Shown here piece by piece: positions 1-5,709 of a stretch of 16,830 bases of DNA (its first letter is position 1; every line of letters starts with the position of its first letter). This stretch comes from an uncultured Victivallales bacterium. Its GTDB lineage: Bacteria > Verrucomicrobiota > Lentisphaeria > Oligosphaerales > JAFGRS01. The stretch is taken from NCBI GenBank assembly GCA_903834675.1, contig CAILKC010000605.1, positions 1-16,830 on the forward strand. The letters run 5' to 3'. A program made the translations under genes and the position numbers. A model generated the notes under the pieces. It was not told the DNA's origin and ran no database searches. It worked only from the letters and a program-made list of their open reading frames with translations.

Positions 1-171
1 CCGCGGCTCGCGGCCACTGCCCGTGAGGCCACGGGCGGTCCAGAAGAATTGGAGCGGCCGCGGCTCGCGGCCACTGCCCGTGAGGCCACGGGCGGTCCAG
101 AAGAATTGGAGCGGCCGCGGCTCGCGGCCACTGCCCGTGAGGCCACGGGCGGTCCAGAAGAATTGGAGCGG
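1..171. repeat. 57-bp tandem repeat, three copies
   Basis: Three head-to-tail copies of a 57-bp unit (1-57, 58-114, 115-171) appear identical by eye. A fourth copy begins at 172 and diverges after five bases. The array may continue to the left of the window. Each unit contains an inverted repeat GCCCGTG-aggc-CACGGGC (19-25/30-36 in copy 1), extendable to a 10-bp stem with one G-T pair. Because 57 is a multiple of three, two forward frames stay open through the array (19-residue periods), so it produces false N-terminal extensions of the downstream gene. It is not CRISPR: the copies abut and there are no spacers. Confidence 0.95.
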
Positions 172-195
172 CCGCGCAACGGCGGGGAGTTTCGT

Positions 196-966
196 ATGGC
201 TTTGGGTCTGGCAGGGCGCGTGGCGGTGGTAACGGGGTCTTCCCGCGGGCTGGGCGAGGCCATAGCGCGGCGTCTGGCGACGGACGGGGCGGCGGTCCTC
301 GTTTCCGGTCGCAATGAGCCGGAAGGCCAGCGCGTCGTCCAGGCGATTCGGGAGCTTGGCGGGCGGGCGGCCTGGCAGCGTGCCGAGGTCAGTTCGGCAA
401 CGGACTGCGAAGCCTTGATTCAGGCCGCCGTGGAGCAGTTTGGTCGGCTCGATATCCTGGTCAATAACGCGGCGGCGATGGGCTACGGCCCGGTGGCTGA
501 GGTCACCGCCGAACAGTGGGACGAGGTGTTCGCTACCAACGTGCGCGGCGCCTTCCTGCTGACCCGGCGGGCCTTTGGGCAGATGCGGCGCCAGGGCGGC
601 GGTGGCAACGTGGTGAACATTGGCACGACGCACATCCGCTGCCCCGGGATCGACCGGCTGTCCTATGGCTGCTCGAAGGCGGCCCTGCTGGCCCTGACCA
701 AGGCCTTCGACCGCGATGGCGCGCGGGACCAGATCCGGGTCAATTGGATCACCGTGGGCTGGGTCGCCACTCCCCGCGAACTCGAATACCAGACCGAGCG
801 CCAGGGCGACGGCGCCAAGTTCCTGGCCGAGCGCGCCGCGCATCTGCCCATGGGCCGACTGGAAACCCCCGGCGAAATCGCGGCGGGGGTGGCCTTCCTG
901 GTCAGTGACGAAGCGGCTCACATCACCGCGTGCGAACTCAACCTCTCCGGCGGTAACCTGATTTGA
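196..966 (+). CDS. SDR-family oxidoreductase (short-chain dehydrogenase/reductase)
   Basis: This 256-residue protein has the length and motif order of a classical short-chain dehydrogenase, a cytoplasmic NAD(P)(H)-dependent Rossmann-fold oxidoreductase. Visible motifs are the dinucleotide-binding TGSSRGLG (13-20), NNAA (90-93), the structural/catalytic Asn of the tetrad (N115 in ATNVRG), and the active-site YGCSK (Y157, K161). The residue 13 before the Tyr, normally Ser, is Thr144, so the tetrad reads N-T-Y-K. The C-terminus has the usual PGEIAAGVAFLVSDEA region and a final SGG. ATG 196 is chosen because family similarity starts there and GGGGAG (184-189) precedes it; a TTG start at 49 would translate the tandem repeat. 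The stop overlaps the ribosome binding site of the next gene, so the two are probably co-transcribed. The substrate cannot be deduced. Confidence 0.93.
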   Translation: MALGLAGRVAVVTGSSRGLGEAIARRLATDGAAVLVSGRNEPEGQRVVQAIRELGGRAAWQRAEVSSATDCEALIQAAVEQFGRLDILVNNAAAMGYGPVAEVTAEQWDEVFATNVRGAFLLTRRAFGQMRRQGGGGNVVNIGTTHIRCPGIDRLSYGCSKAALLALTKAFDRDGARDQIRVNWITVGWVATPRELEYQTERQGDGAKFLAERAAHLPMGRLETPGEIAAGVAFLVSDEAAHITACELNLSGGNLI

Positions 967-979
967 GGAGGCTGTAGCG

Positions 980-2329
980 ATGCCCCAGCATCTTGATGAG
1001 TGCGTGGCCAAGATGACCGCGGCCGGCATCTGCCCGGCGGCCATTGCCTGTTTTCAGCAGTACTATCGGCAGTATCGCAGCGGTCAGGTGCGCACCGAAC
1101 TGCGCGAGGACGACATCCGGCCGCCACCCGACGAGCGCTTGGTGCGCCTGGAGGCACTCCCCCCCGCCGCGGCCGAGGGTCTGGCCGCCACGGTGGTCAT
1201 CAAGCTCAACGGCGGCCTGGGCACCAGCATGGGGCTGACCCGGGCGAAGAGCCTGCTCGAGGTCAGGCCCGGAATCGCCTTCCTGGACGTGATCGCGCGC
1301 CAGGCGTTGGCCACGGGCATGCGGTTGCTGTTCATGGACAGCTACAACACCCGCAGCGACACGCTGGCGCACCTGGCGCCCTATGCCGGACTGGCCCGCG
1401 AGGGTCTGCCCCTCGACTTCTTGCAGAACCAGTTTCCGCGTCTGCGGGCGGACCTGGGAGGTCCCCTGAACTTCGGCGACGAGCGCGACTGGAATCCGCC
1501 CGGCCATGGGGACCTCTATCTGGCGATTCAGGCCCATGGACTGCTGGATCAGCTCTTGGCCCTGGGGTGCCGCTACGCCTTCGTCTCGAACTGCGACAAC
1601 CTCGGGGCCAGTGCCGATGGCCGCATCCCGGCGTTCATGGCCGCCCAAGGCGTGCCTTTCCTGATGGAAGTCTGTCGCCGTTCGCCCATGGATCGCAAGG
1701 GCGGCCACCTGGCGGTGCGGCGCCAGACCGGCGCACTCTGCCTGCGCGAAGCCGCGCAGCGCCCGCAGGGTGGCGACCGCTTCGAGGACATCGAGCTCTA
1801 TGGCTGGTTCAACACCAATAACTTATGGGTCGACCTGCAGGCTCTGCGCGAGGTTCTGCGGTTGCATGCCGGGATGATGCCGCTGCCGCTGATGCTGAAC
1901 CCGAAGAAGGTGGACGGGGTGCCGGTCATGCAGTTCGAGACGGCGATGGGTGCGGCGATCGAGCTCTTCCAGGGGGCTCGCGCCCTGGCCGTGCCCCGGG
2001 CGCGTTTTGCGCCGGTAAAGAAGACCTGCGATCTGCTGGTCCTGCGCTCCGACGTGTACGATCTCGATCTCACGACGGGACGTCTTGGCCAGGCGCCAGG
2101 GGCCTGCCTGCCCACCGTGGACTTGGATGAGGTCCACTATGGCAAGGTGGCCCAGCTCGACCAGCGCTTCCCCGAGGGCGCACCGTCGTTGCGGGGCTGC
2201 ACATCGCTGGTGGTGCGGGGAGAGGTCACGTTTGCCGCCAGGACGACCTTCCGCGGCGCCGTCACGCTCAGCGCCGAAGGTCCCAAGCGCCTGCCCCCCG
2301 GCACCTATGAGGGAACGGTGCGGCTGTAG
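980..2329 (+). CDS. UTP-glucose-1-phosphate uridylyltransferase, eukaryotic-type (UDPGP family)
   Basis: This 449-residue protein belongs to the UDPGP family (UGP2/UAP type), not to bacterial GalU. It would make UDP-glucose from UTP and glucose-1-phosphate in the cytoplasm. Diagnostic segments are the nucleotide-binding loop LNGGLGTSMG (76-85), PPGHGDLY (173-180), SNCDNLGA (203-210), FNTNNLWVDL (277-286), NPKKVDGVPVMQFETAMGAAI (308-327) and PVKKTCDLL (345-353). These follow the order seen in plant and animal UGPases. The usual Cys-Gly-Pro-Lys after the loop is varied here (GLTRAKS), but the lysine is kept. GAGGAGG (965-971) sits 8 bases before the ATG and overlaps the stop of the SDR gene, indicating an operon. 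The C-terminal 80 residues read as a left-handed beta-helix-like tail. A related sugar nucleotidyltransferase such as a UDP-N-acetylhexosamine enzyme is possible but less likely, given the NTNNLW and PVKKTCDLL motifs. Confidence 0.92.
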   Translation: MPQHLDECVAKMTAAGICPAAIACFQQYYRQYRSGQVRTELREDDIRPPPDERLVRLEALPPAAAEGLAATVVIKLNGGLGTSMGLTRAKSLLEVRPGIAFLDVIARQALATGMRLLFMDSYNTRSDTLAHLAPYAGLAREGLPLDFLQNQFPRLRADLGGPLNFGDERDWNPPGHGDLYLAIQAHGLLDQLLALGCRYAFVSNCDNLGASADGRIPAFMAAQGVPFLMEVCRRSPMDRKGGHLAVRRQTGALCLREAAQRPQGGDRFEDIELYGWFNTNNLWVDLQALREVLRLHAGMMPLPLMLNPKKVDGVPVMQFETAMGAAIELFQGARALAVPRARFAPVKKTCDLLVLRSDVYDLDLTTGRLGQAPGACLPTVDLDEVHYGKVAQLDQRFPEGAPSLRGCTSLVVRGEVTFAARTTFRGAVTLSAEGPKRLPPGTYEGTVRL

Positions 2330-2373
2330 CCCAACGCTCAAGGCTTTGGCGTCGACCGTCCTAATCCGCCGGA

Positions 2374-2424
2374 CGCCGTCCCGCCCTGGAGCGGTCCCCG
2401 CTGTATTCCCATCCAGAGACGGCG
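2374..2424. terminator. Possible bidirectional terminator between convergent genes
   Basis: In the 157-bp gap between two convergent genes, CGCCGTC (2374-2380) pairs with GACGGCG (2418-2424). The enclosed AGCGG-tcc-CCGCT (2390-2402) can form its own hairpin. A further small hairpin CGCCC-tgc-GGGCG lies at 2464-2476. There is no U-tract on either strand, so an intrinsic terminator is only weakly supported; the position is the main argument. Confidence 0.35.
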
Positions 2425-2486
2425 GAAGTCCTGCCCTCGGGCATGACAGCCCGCCGACCTCCACGCCCTGCGGGCGGAAGAGCCGG

Positions 2487-3908
2487 TCAGCCCTTCTTGC
2501 CGCAGGGGCCGGTGCAGCCGTCCCAGCAGTAGGTGCACAGCTTGCTCTTGGGCAGACCCACGGCGTCGACCAGGTCGTGGAGGCGCTGGTATTTCAAGCT
2601 GGAGAGCTTGAGTCGGCGGCGGATGTTGTCGACCATGGCGCCGTAGCGCTCGCTGTCCGGATCGGCATACGCATCGAGGTGGACGTCGTCCGTGCCCTCG
2701 AGTTCCTTGATTGCCCGCCGACCGGCCAGGTCCAGCACCGACCGGGAGCGCGAGAAGTTCAGGTAGCGACAGCCGAACAGCAGCGGCGGGCAGGCGGGCC
2801 GCATATGCACTTCCCGGGCGCCGAAGTCATACAGTCGCTGCACAATTTCTTTGAGCTGCGTGCCGCGGACGATGGAATCCTCGCAGAAGAGGATGCGCTG
2901 GCCTTTGACCATGGACTTGATCGGAATGAGCTTCATGCGGGCCACCAGATCACGCACGGCCTGATCTTGCGGCATGAAACTGCGCGGCCAGGTCGGCGTG
3001 TACTTCACAAAGGGCCGCTTATGGGGGACCCCGGCGGCATTGGCATAGCCGATGGCATGGGCCGTGCCCGAGTCCGGGATGCCGGCGACCATGTCCACCG
3101 TCACCTTGTCGCCGCGGGCCAGGGCCGCGCCACAGCGGTAACGGGCCTCTTCGGTGTTGATGCCTTCGTAGTCCGAGGCCGGGTAGCCGTAGTACACCCA
3201 CAGAAACGTGCAAATCTGCATCTCCGTGCTGGGCGGCTGCACCGTCTCGATGCCGTCCGGGGTCACCTTCACGATCTCGCCCGGGCCAAGGAAGCGCTCC
3301 ACCTCGTAATCCAGGTTGGGGAAGGCGCTCGACTCCATGGTGACGGCGAAGGCGCCATCGCGCTGGCCCGTGACCACCGGCGTCCGCCCATAGCGATCCC
3401 GGGCCGCGTAGATGCCGTCGTCGGTCAGCACCAAGAGCGAACAGGAGCCGTCGACCAGACTCTGGACCTTGCGGATACCGGCCGCGAAGGACTCTTCCTG
3501 GCTGATAATGGAGGCGATGACCTCGGTCGGGTTGAAGGTGCCGCGACTCATCTCGGCGAAGTGCCGCCGACCATGGCGGAAAGCGCTGGCGACCAGGATA
3601 TCGAGGTTCTGGATCACCCCGACCGTGATCACCGCGAAGGTGCCCAGGTTGGAGCCGACCAGGACCGGCTGGTCCTCGAAGTCACTGATCACGCCGATGC
3701 CCAGATGTCCCTGAAACTTGGGCAGATCGATCTCGAACTTGCTGCGGAACTGGGAATTGGTGATGTCGTGGATCACCCGGTGGATGATGTCGCCATCCAG
3801 CACGGCCATGCCGCCGCGCTGCGTCCCCAGGTGAGAGTGGTAGTCGGTCCCGAAGAATAGGTCGCTGGTGCAATTGTGGCGGGATGCAACCGCAAAGAAA
3901 CCACCCAT
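2487..3908 (-). CDS. PurF-like amidophosphoribosyltransferase paralogue lacking the glutaminase cysteine
   Basis: This 473-residue protein has the two-domain plan of glutamine PRPP amidotransferase (purine synthesis): an N-terminal Ntn-type glutaminase domain (about 1-235) and a C-terminal type I phosphoribosyltransferase domain. The PRPP loop is intact (FCEDSIVRGTQL, 341-352), as is VAGIPDSGTAHAIGYA (274-289). The N-terminus is MGGFFAVAS instead of MCGI, so the nucleophilic Cys is replaced by Gly. The region equivalent to HNGN reads TVGVIQN (95-101), and the SDTE-type Asp is absent (NPTEV). The fold therefore looks retained but glutaminase activity should be lost. From memory, a PurF-like paralogue starting MGGFFG occurs in Bacteroidetes and other phyla with the same SHLGT-RGG and KLCTYCWDG segments (here 25-33 and 456-464). 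ATG 3908 is chosen over GTG 3929 because AGGAG lies 8 bases upstream of it. No neighbouring purine gene is present. Confidence 0.88.
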   Translation of the reverse strand: MGGFFAVASRHNCTSDLFFGTDYHSHLGTQRGGMAVLDGDIIHRVIHDITNSQFRSKFEIDLPKFQGHLGIGVISDFEDQPVLVGSNLGTFAVITVGVIQNLDILVASAFRHGRRHFAEMSRGTFNPTEVIASIISQEESFAAGIRKVQSLVDGSCSLLVLTDDGIYAARDRYGRTPVVTGQRDGAFAVTMESSAFPNLDYEVERFLGPGEIVKVTPDGIETVQPPSTEMQICTFLWVYYGYPASDYEGINTEEARYRCGAALARGDKVTVDMVAGIPDSGTAHAIGYANAAGVPHKRPFVKYTPTWPRSFMPQDQAVRDLVARMKLIPIKSMVKGQRILFCEDSIVRGTQLKEIVQRLYDFGAREVHMRPACPPLLFGCRYLNFSRSRSVLDLAGRRAIKELEGTDDVHLDAYADPDSERYGAMVDNIRRRLKLSSLKYQRLHDLVDAVGLPKSKLCTYCWDGCTGPCGKKG

Positions 3909-4249
3909 ATGACTGTCTCCTGGCGTCACACCATACGTGTTGCTTGTCTACGGGGTCCGTTGTGACCGGTGCGGCCACCGCCCCTCCAGGGTAAACCCCC
4001 GACGCGGAGAGTGCGGCAACCGTGAGGCCGCGTCCGGCAGACGCGCCCCAGCGGGCGGGACAACCGGCAAGATAAGGGAGAGCCCTGGAGATGCAACCCG
4101 GCACCCAGTGGTCCAGCGGTCGCAGCCGGTACTTCGTCAGGTCGTGACTCCGCCAGTCACGCCGTGTGGCAACGTAGGTCGCCACTCCGCTCGCGACCCC
4201 GCCGAACCGCGGGGATTGACGCCAACGGAGCGGCACCCTACGTTCTCAC
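3909..4249. other. 341-bp intergenic region between divergent genes
   Basis: This is the shared upstream region of the PurF-like gene (minus) and the small hypothetical gene (plus). I see no convincing -35/-10 pair. It holds a perfect hairpin CGTGACT-ccgcc-AGTCACG (4143-4161) and, directly before the downstream ATG, a long imperfect palindrome annotated separately. Confidence 0.6.
4171..4244. repeat. REP-like imperfect palindrome
   Basis: AACGTAGG (4171-4178) is the exact reverse complement of CCTACGTT (4237-4244). Inside, CCGCTC pairs with GAGCGG, giving a long interrupted stem across about 74 bp. It ends 5 bp before the ATG of the next gene. The shape resembles GC-rich REP-type intergenic palindromes; no second copy of this particular sequence was found in the window. 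Confidence 0.6.
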
Positions 4250-4759
4250 ATGGCCAAGCCGAAACGCAAACTTACCTCAGCCGAAAGGGCCGCACGGAAA
4301 CGGCGGCGCCGGGAGACCGAGATCATCTTCGTCCACGGCAAGCAGAAGCCAGTCAAGCGACTGCCGACCATCGAGGGGATGGACGTGGACGAGTTCATCC
4401 GCCGGAACGCCGACCCCATCTGGCTACAGCAGAATGAGATGTGGGAGTATATGGAAGCCGCGATGGTCGGCGGGGCCGCCGCGGACGTTGGGCTACCGTC
4501 CGAGCCTGCCGAGTTCGCTGGCGATGATGACTTCCCCTTCGGGGCCATCGGGAACGAGATCGACGATGGCATTGCTTTCGAGGCCGGGGAGAACAACGCT
4601 GACACTGGCGTGCCGCCTGGAGCCGCGCGGACCGAGGCCGACGGCGCTACGGGTTACTCTGACGGCGTTGGCAGAATCAGTCGCCCACCCCCGGCGGACA
4701 CGGCCGGGGGGACGGCTAGGTGCTCGGCCGTGGTGGTCTCGATCCAGGTGACTGCATAG
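4250..4759 (+). CDS. Small hypothetical protein with basic N-terminus and DPIWL motif
   Basis: This is a 169-residue reading frame of unknown function. The first 75 or so residues look like a genuine conserved protein. A very basic stretch (KPKRKLTSAERAARKRRRRE, 3-22) is followed by IIFVHGKQKPVKRLPTIEGM and DEFIRRNADPIWLQQNEMWE, then an acidic, low-complexity tail. Codon use is GC3-rich in the front part. I have an impression of similar short proteins in planctomycete-like genomes but cannot confirm it. There is no Shine-Dalgarno sequence before ATG 4250; a palindrome ends 5 bp upstream. From about 4650 on, the frame runs over a degenerate antisense gene remnant, so the native C-terminus may have been lost and the last 35 or so residues may be run-on. 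The basic N-terminus could suggest nucleic-acid or ribosome binding, but that is speculation. Confidence 0.55.
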   Translation: MAKPKRKLTSAERAARKRRRRETEIIFVHGKQKPVKRLPTIEGMDVDEFIRRNADPIWLQQNEMWEYMEAAMVGGAAADVGLPSEPAEFAGDDDFPFGAIGNEIDDGIAFEAGENNADTGVPPGAARTEADGATGYSDGVGRISRPPPADTAGGTARCSAVVVSIQVTA

Positions 4760-4996
4760 GTGCCGTCGGTGACCCCGCTGAGCCTGAGCAGTCCTTCGTC
4801 CCGTGCCGCCGGGGTGCGCCCTTCGCGTTGGCACAGCCAGATAAACTCCGGCAACCGTCAGCCGGGCATTGCGGATCAGCACCCGCTCGCCCGCTTCGAG
4901 CCGTCGAGCCAGATCGCACGCCAGTTCCCAGAACGCCTCCCGGCCGAGCGGAGTCCTATGGTTCATCAGGTGCAGACGGTAACCCCGGTAATCCGC
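4654..4996 (-). pseudogene. Frameshifted remnant with beta-sandwich-like C-terminus
   Basis: Two minus-strand frames with coding-like composition abut. Frame A (4996 down to about 4840) reads GYRLHLMNHRTPLGREAFWE and then ACDLARRLEAGERVLIRNAR. Frame B (about 4854 to 4654) reads DEGLLRLSGVTDGTYAVTWI, then ETTTAEHL and GGGRLILPTP, and ends in TAA. Frame B resembles the C-terminal beta-sandwich of secreted glycoside-hydrolase-like proteins (a DGTY-V-W-x-T-T-G-type strand followed by G-x-L-x-L-P-x-P). Neither frame has a start codon with a ribosome binding site, and frame A is closed upstream by TGA (4997-4999). The simplest reading is the 3' end of a gene broken by a frameshift near 4840 and truncated. 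The family assignment is tentative. Confidence 0.4.
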
Positions 4997-5269
4997 TCAG
5001 CAACCCCTGGAGGACGACGCCCCCGCTGAGCCGCCGCGACCCACGAGAGCGGTCCCCTGGAGGGCGAGTGGCCCGCCGCGGCGGACGCGCAGGCGCCCGC
5101 GAGTTGCGGGTTCTGCAAGCGCCTCAGTACTGGGATTCAGCCTGGCGCCAGTTGCCCGGCAGGAATCCGTCGAGGCGCTTGGCAGGCCGCTGCCGGTTCG
5201 CCGACGCCATGTCAGCTGCAGAGCGACGTCCATGCCGCCAGTGCTGCCGAATTAAATTGGGGCTGATTC
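4997..5269. other. Non-coding region with fragment of possible transposase end
   Basis: No intact gene. The sequence CCCCTGGAGG occurs at 5004-5013 and again at 5054-5063, exactly 50 bp apart, followed by the perfect 12-bp palindrome CCGCCGCGGCGG (5073-5084), which recurs at 5386-5397. On the minus strand 5210-5124 reads NRQRPAKRLDGFLPGNWRQ and ends in TGA with strong GC3 bias. This loosely resembles the C-terminal tail of IS66-type transposases (a P-x-x-R-x-D-x-L-P-x-x-W pattern), but it is too short to assign. Confidence 0.4.
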
Positions 5270-5458
5270 GAGGCTCTTGCAGAACCCTCGGCTCACCAGC
5301 ATCCCGCCTGGAGCCGGCGGTCCGCTCGGGCGTAGCCAGGGCTAGCGCCGTACCTGGGGGTCTTGCCGACGGCGGGTACCGCGATCCGCCGCGGCGGACC
5401 CGGAACGGGCTTGGCAGCGCGGACTCCAAGGCCAGACGCGGGATTCTGCAAGAGCCTC
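5270..5458. mobile_element. MITE-like element with 15-bp perfect terminal inverted repeats
   Basis: GAGGCTCTTGCAGAA (5270-5284) is the exact reverse complement of TTCTGCAAGAGCCTC (5444-5458), bounding 189 bp with no coding capacity. A third, nearly identical end (TTCTGCAAGCGCCTC, one mismatch) lies at 5111-5125. Insertion-sequence ends containing GGCTCTTGCA-like sequence are common, so this may be an internally deleted IS. No target-site duplication is evident. Confidence 0.5.
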
Positions 5459-5556
5459 TTTCGTGTACATGAAATCGCTCTTAAGCTATTGATTACGTGC
5501 AATTGTATGCTATAACCTATTGTCCCTAAGGTAATTGCGTGGGAACGGCACCGAGT
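5459..5556 (+). promoter_or_regulatory. Duplicated 98-bp promoter/leader element, copy A
   Basis: A left block (5459-5503) and a right block (5535-5556) recur at 7666-7763 with the same 31-bp separation. The left blocks differ at 2 of 45 positions by eye, the right blocks at 0 of 22, while the spacer has largely diverged. A plausible sigma-70 promoter is TTGATT (5489-5494), 16 bp, TATAAC (5511-5516), which would place the conserved right block in the early transcript. It lies 153 bp upstream of the cyclase gene. The repetition is seen directly; the promoter role is inferred. Confidence 0.6.
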
Positions 5557-5578
5557 ACAAGTTTCCCGCATTGATCAT

Positions 5579-5625
5579 CAGTACGGCAGTAAGCTGCCGG
5601 GCAGAGGTATATTAACGGCGTACTG
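5579..5625 (+). promoter_or_regulatory. Structured leader candidate upstream of the cyclase
   Basis: CAGTAC (5579-5584) pairs with GTACTG (5620-5625). Nested directly inside is GGCAG-taag-CTGCC (5585-5598), followed by a 21-nt unpaired, partly A/T-rich stretch. If copy A is a promoter, this would fold in the 5' leader of the cyclase mRNA, 85-130 nt before the start codon. I do not recognise a known riboswitch class. Confidence 0.35.
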
Positions 5626-5709
5626 GAGAGCGGATCCGGGGGTGGCCGGACCCTGGCGGGCCGTCGCCGCTGGGCGCTTCACGAGCATCGCAGCGAGGGC
5701 CTGAGCACC

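Noticed and set aside
1..171. CRISPR array
   Set aside because: The repeats are contiguous with no spacers, and no cas genes are in the window.
49..195. N-terminal extension of the SDR from TTG 49
   Set aside because: It would translate the tandem repeat; family similarity and a ribosome binding site support ATG 196.
938..1708. 256-codon minus-strand frame antisense to the uridylyltransferase
   Set aside because: It lies opposite a well-supported gene and has no recognisable motifs or ribosome binding site.
2085..3860. Long plus-strand open frame (591 codons) across the PurF-like gene
   Set aside because: It is antisense to a gene with clear family motifs and has low-complexity composition; a typical high-GC shadow frame.
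5124..5210. IS66 transposase C-terminal fragment on the minus strand
   Set aside because: Only about 28 residues with a loose pattern match and no upstream transposase sequence; kept as a note, not called.
5535..5556. Similarity of the right block (GGCACCGAG) to the 3' end of the Cas9 tracrRNA scaffold
   Set aside because: The match is only about ten bases, the self-complementary GGTGC half is absent and there are no cas genes; coincidence.
5535..5556. Sigma-54 promoter in the right block
   Set aside because: Neither strand has GG and GC at the required 10-base spacing.
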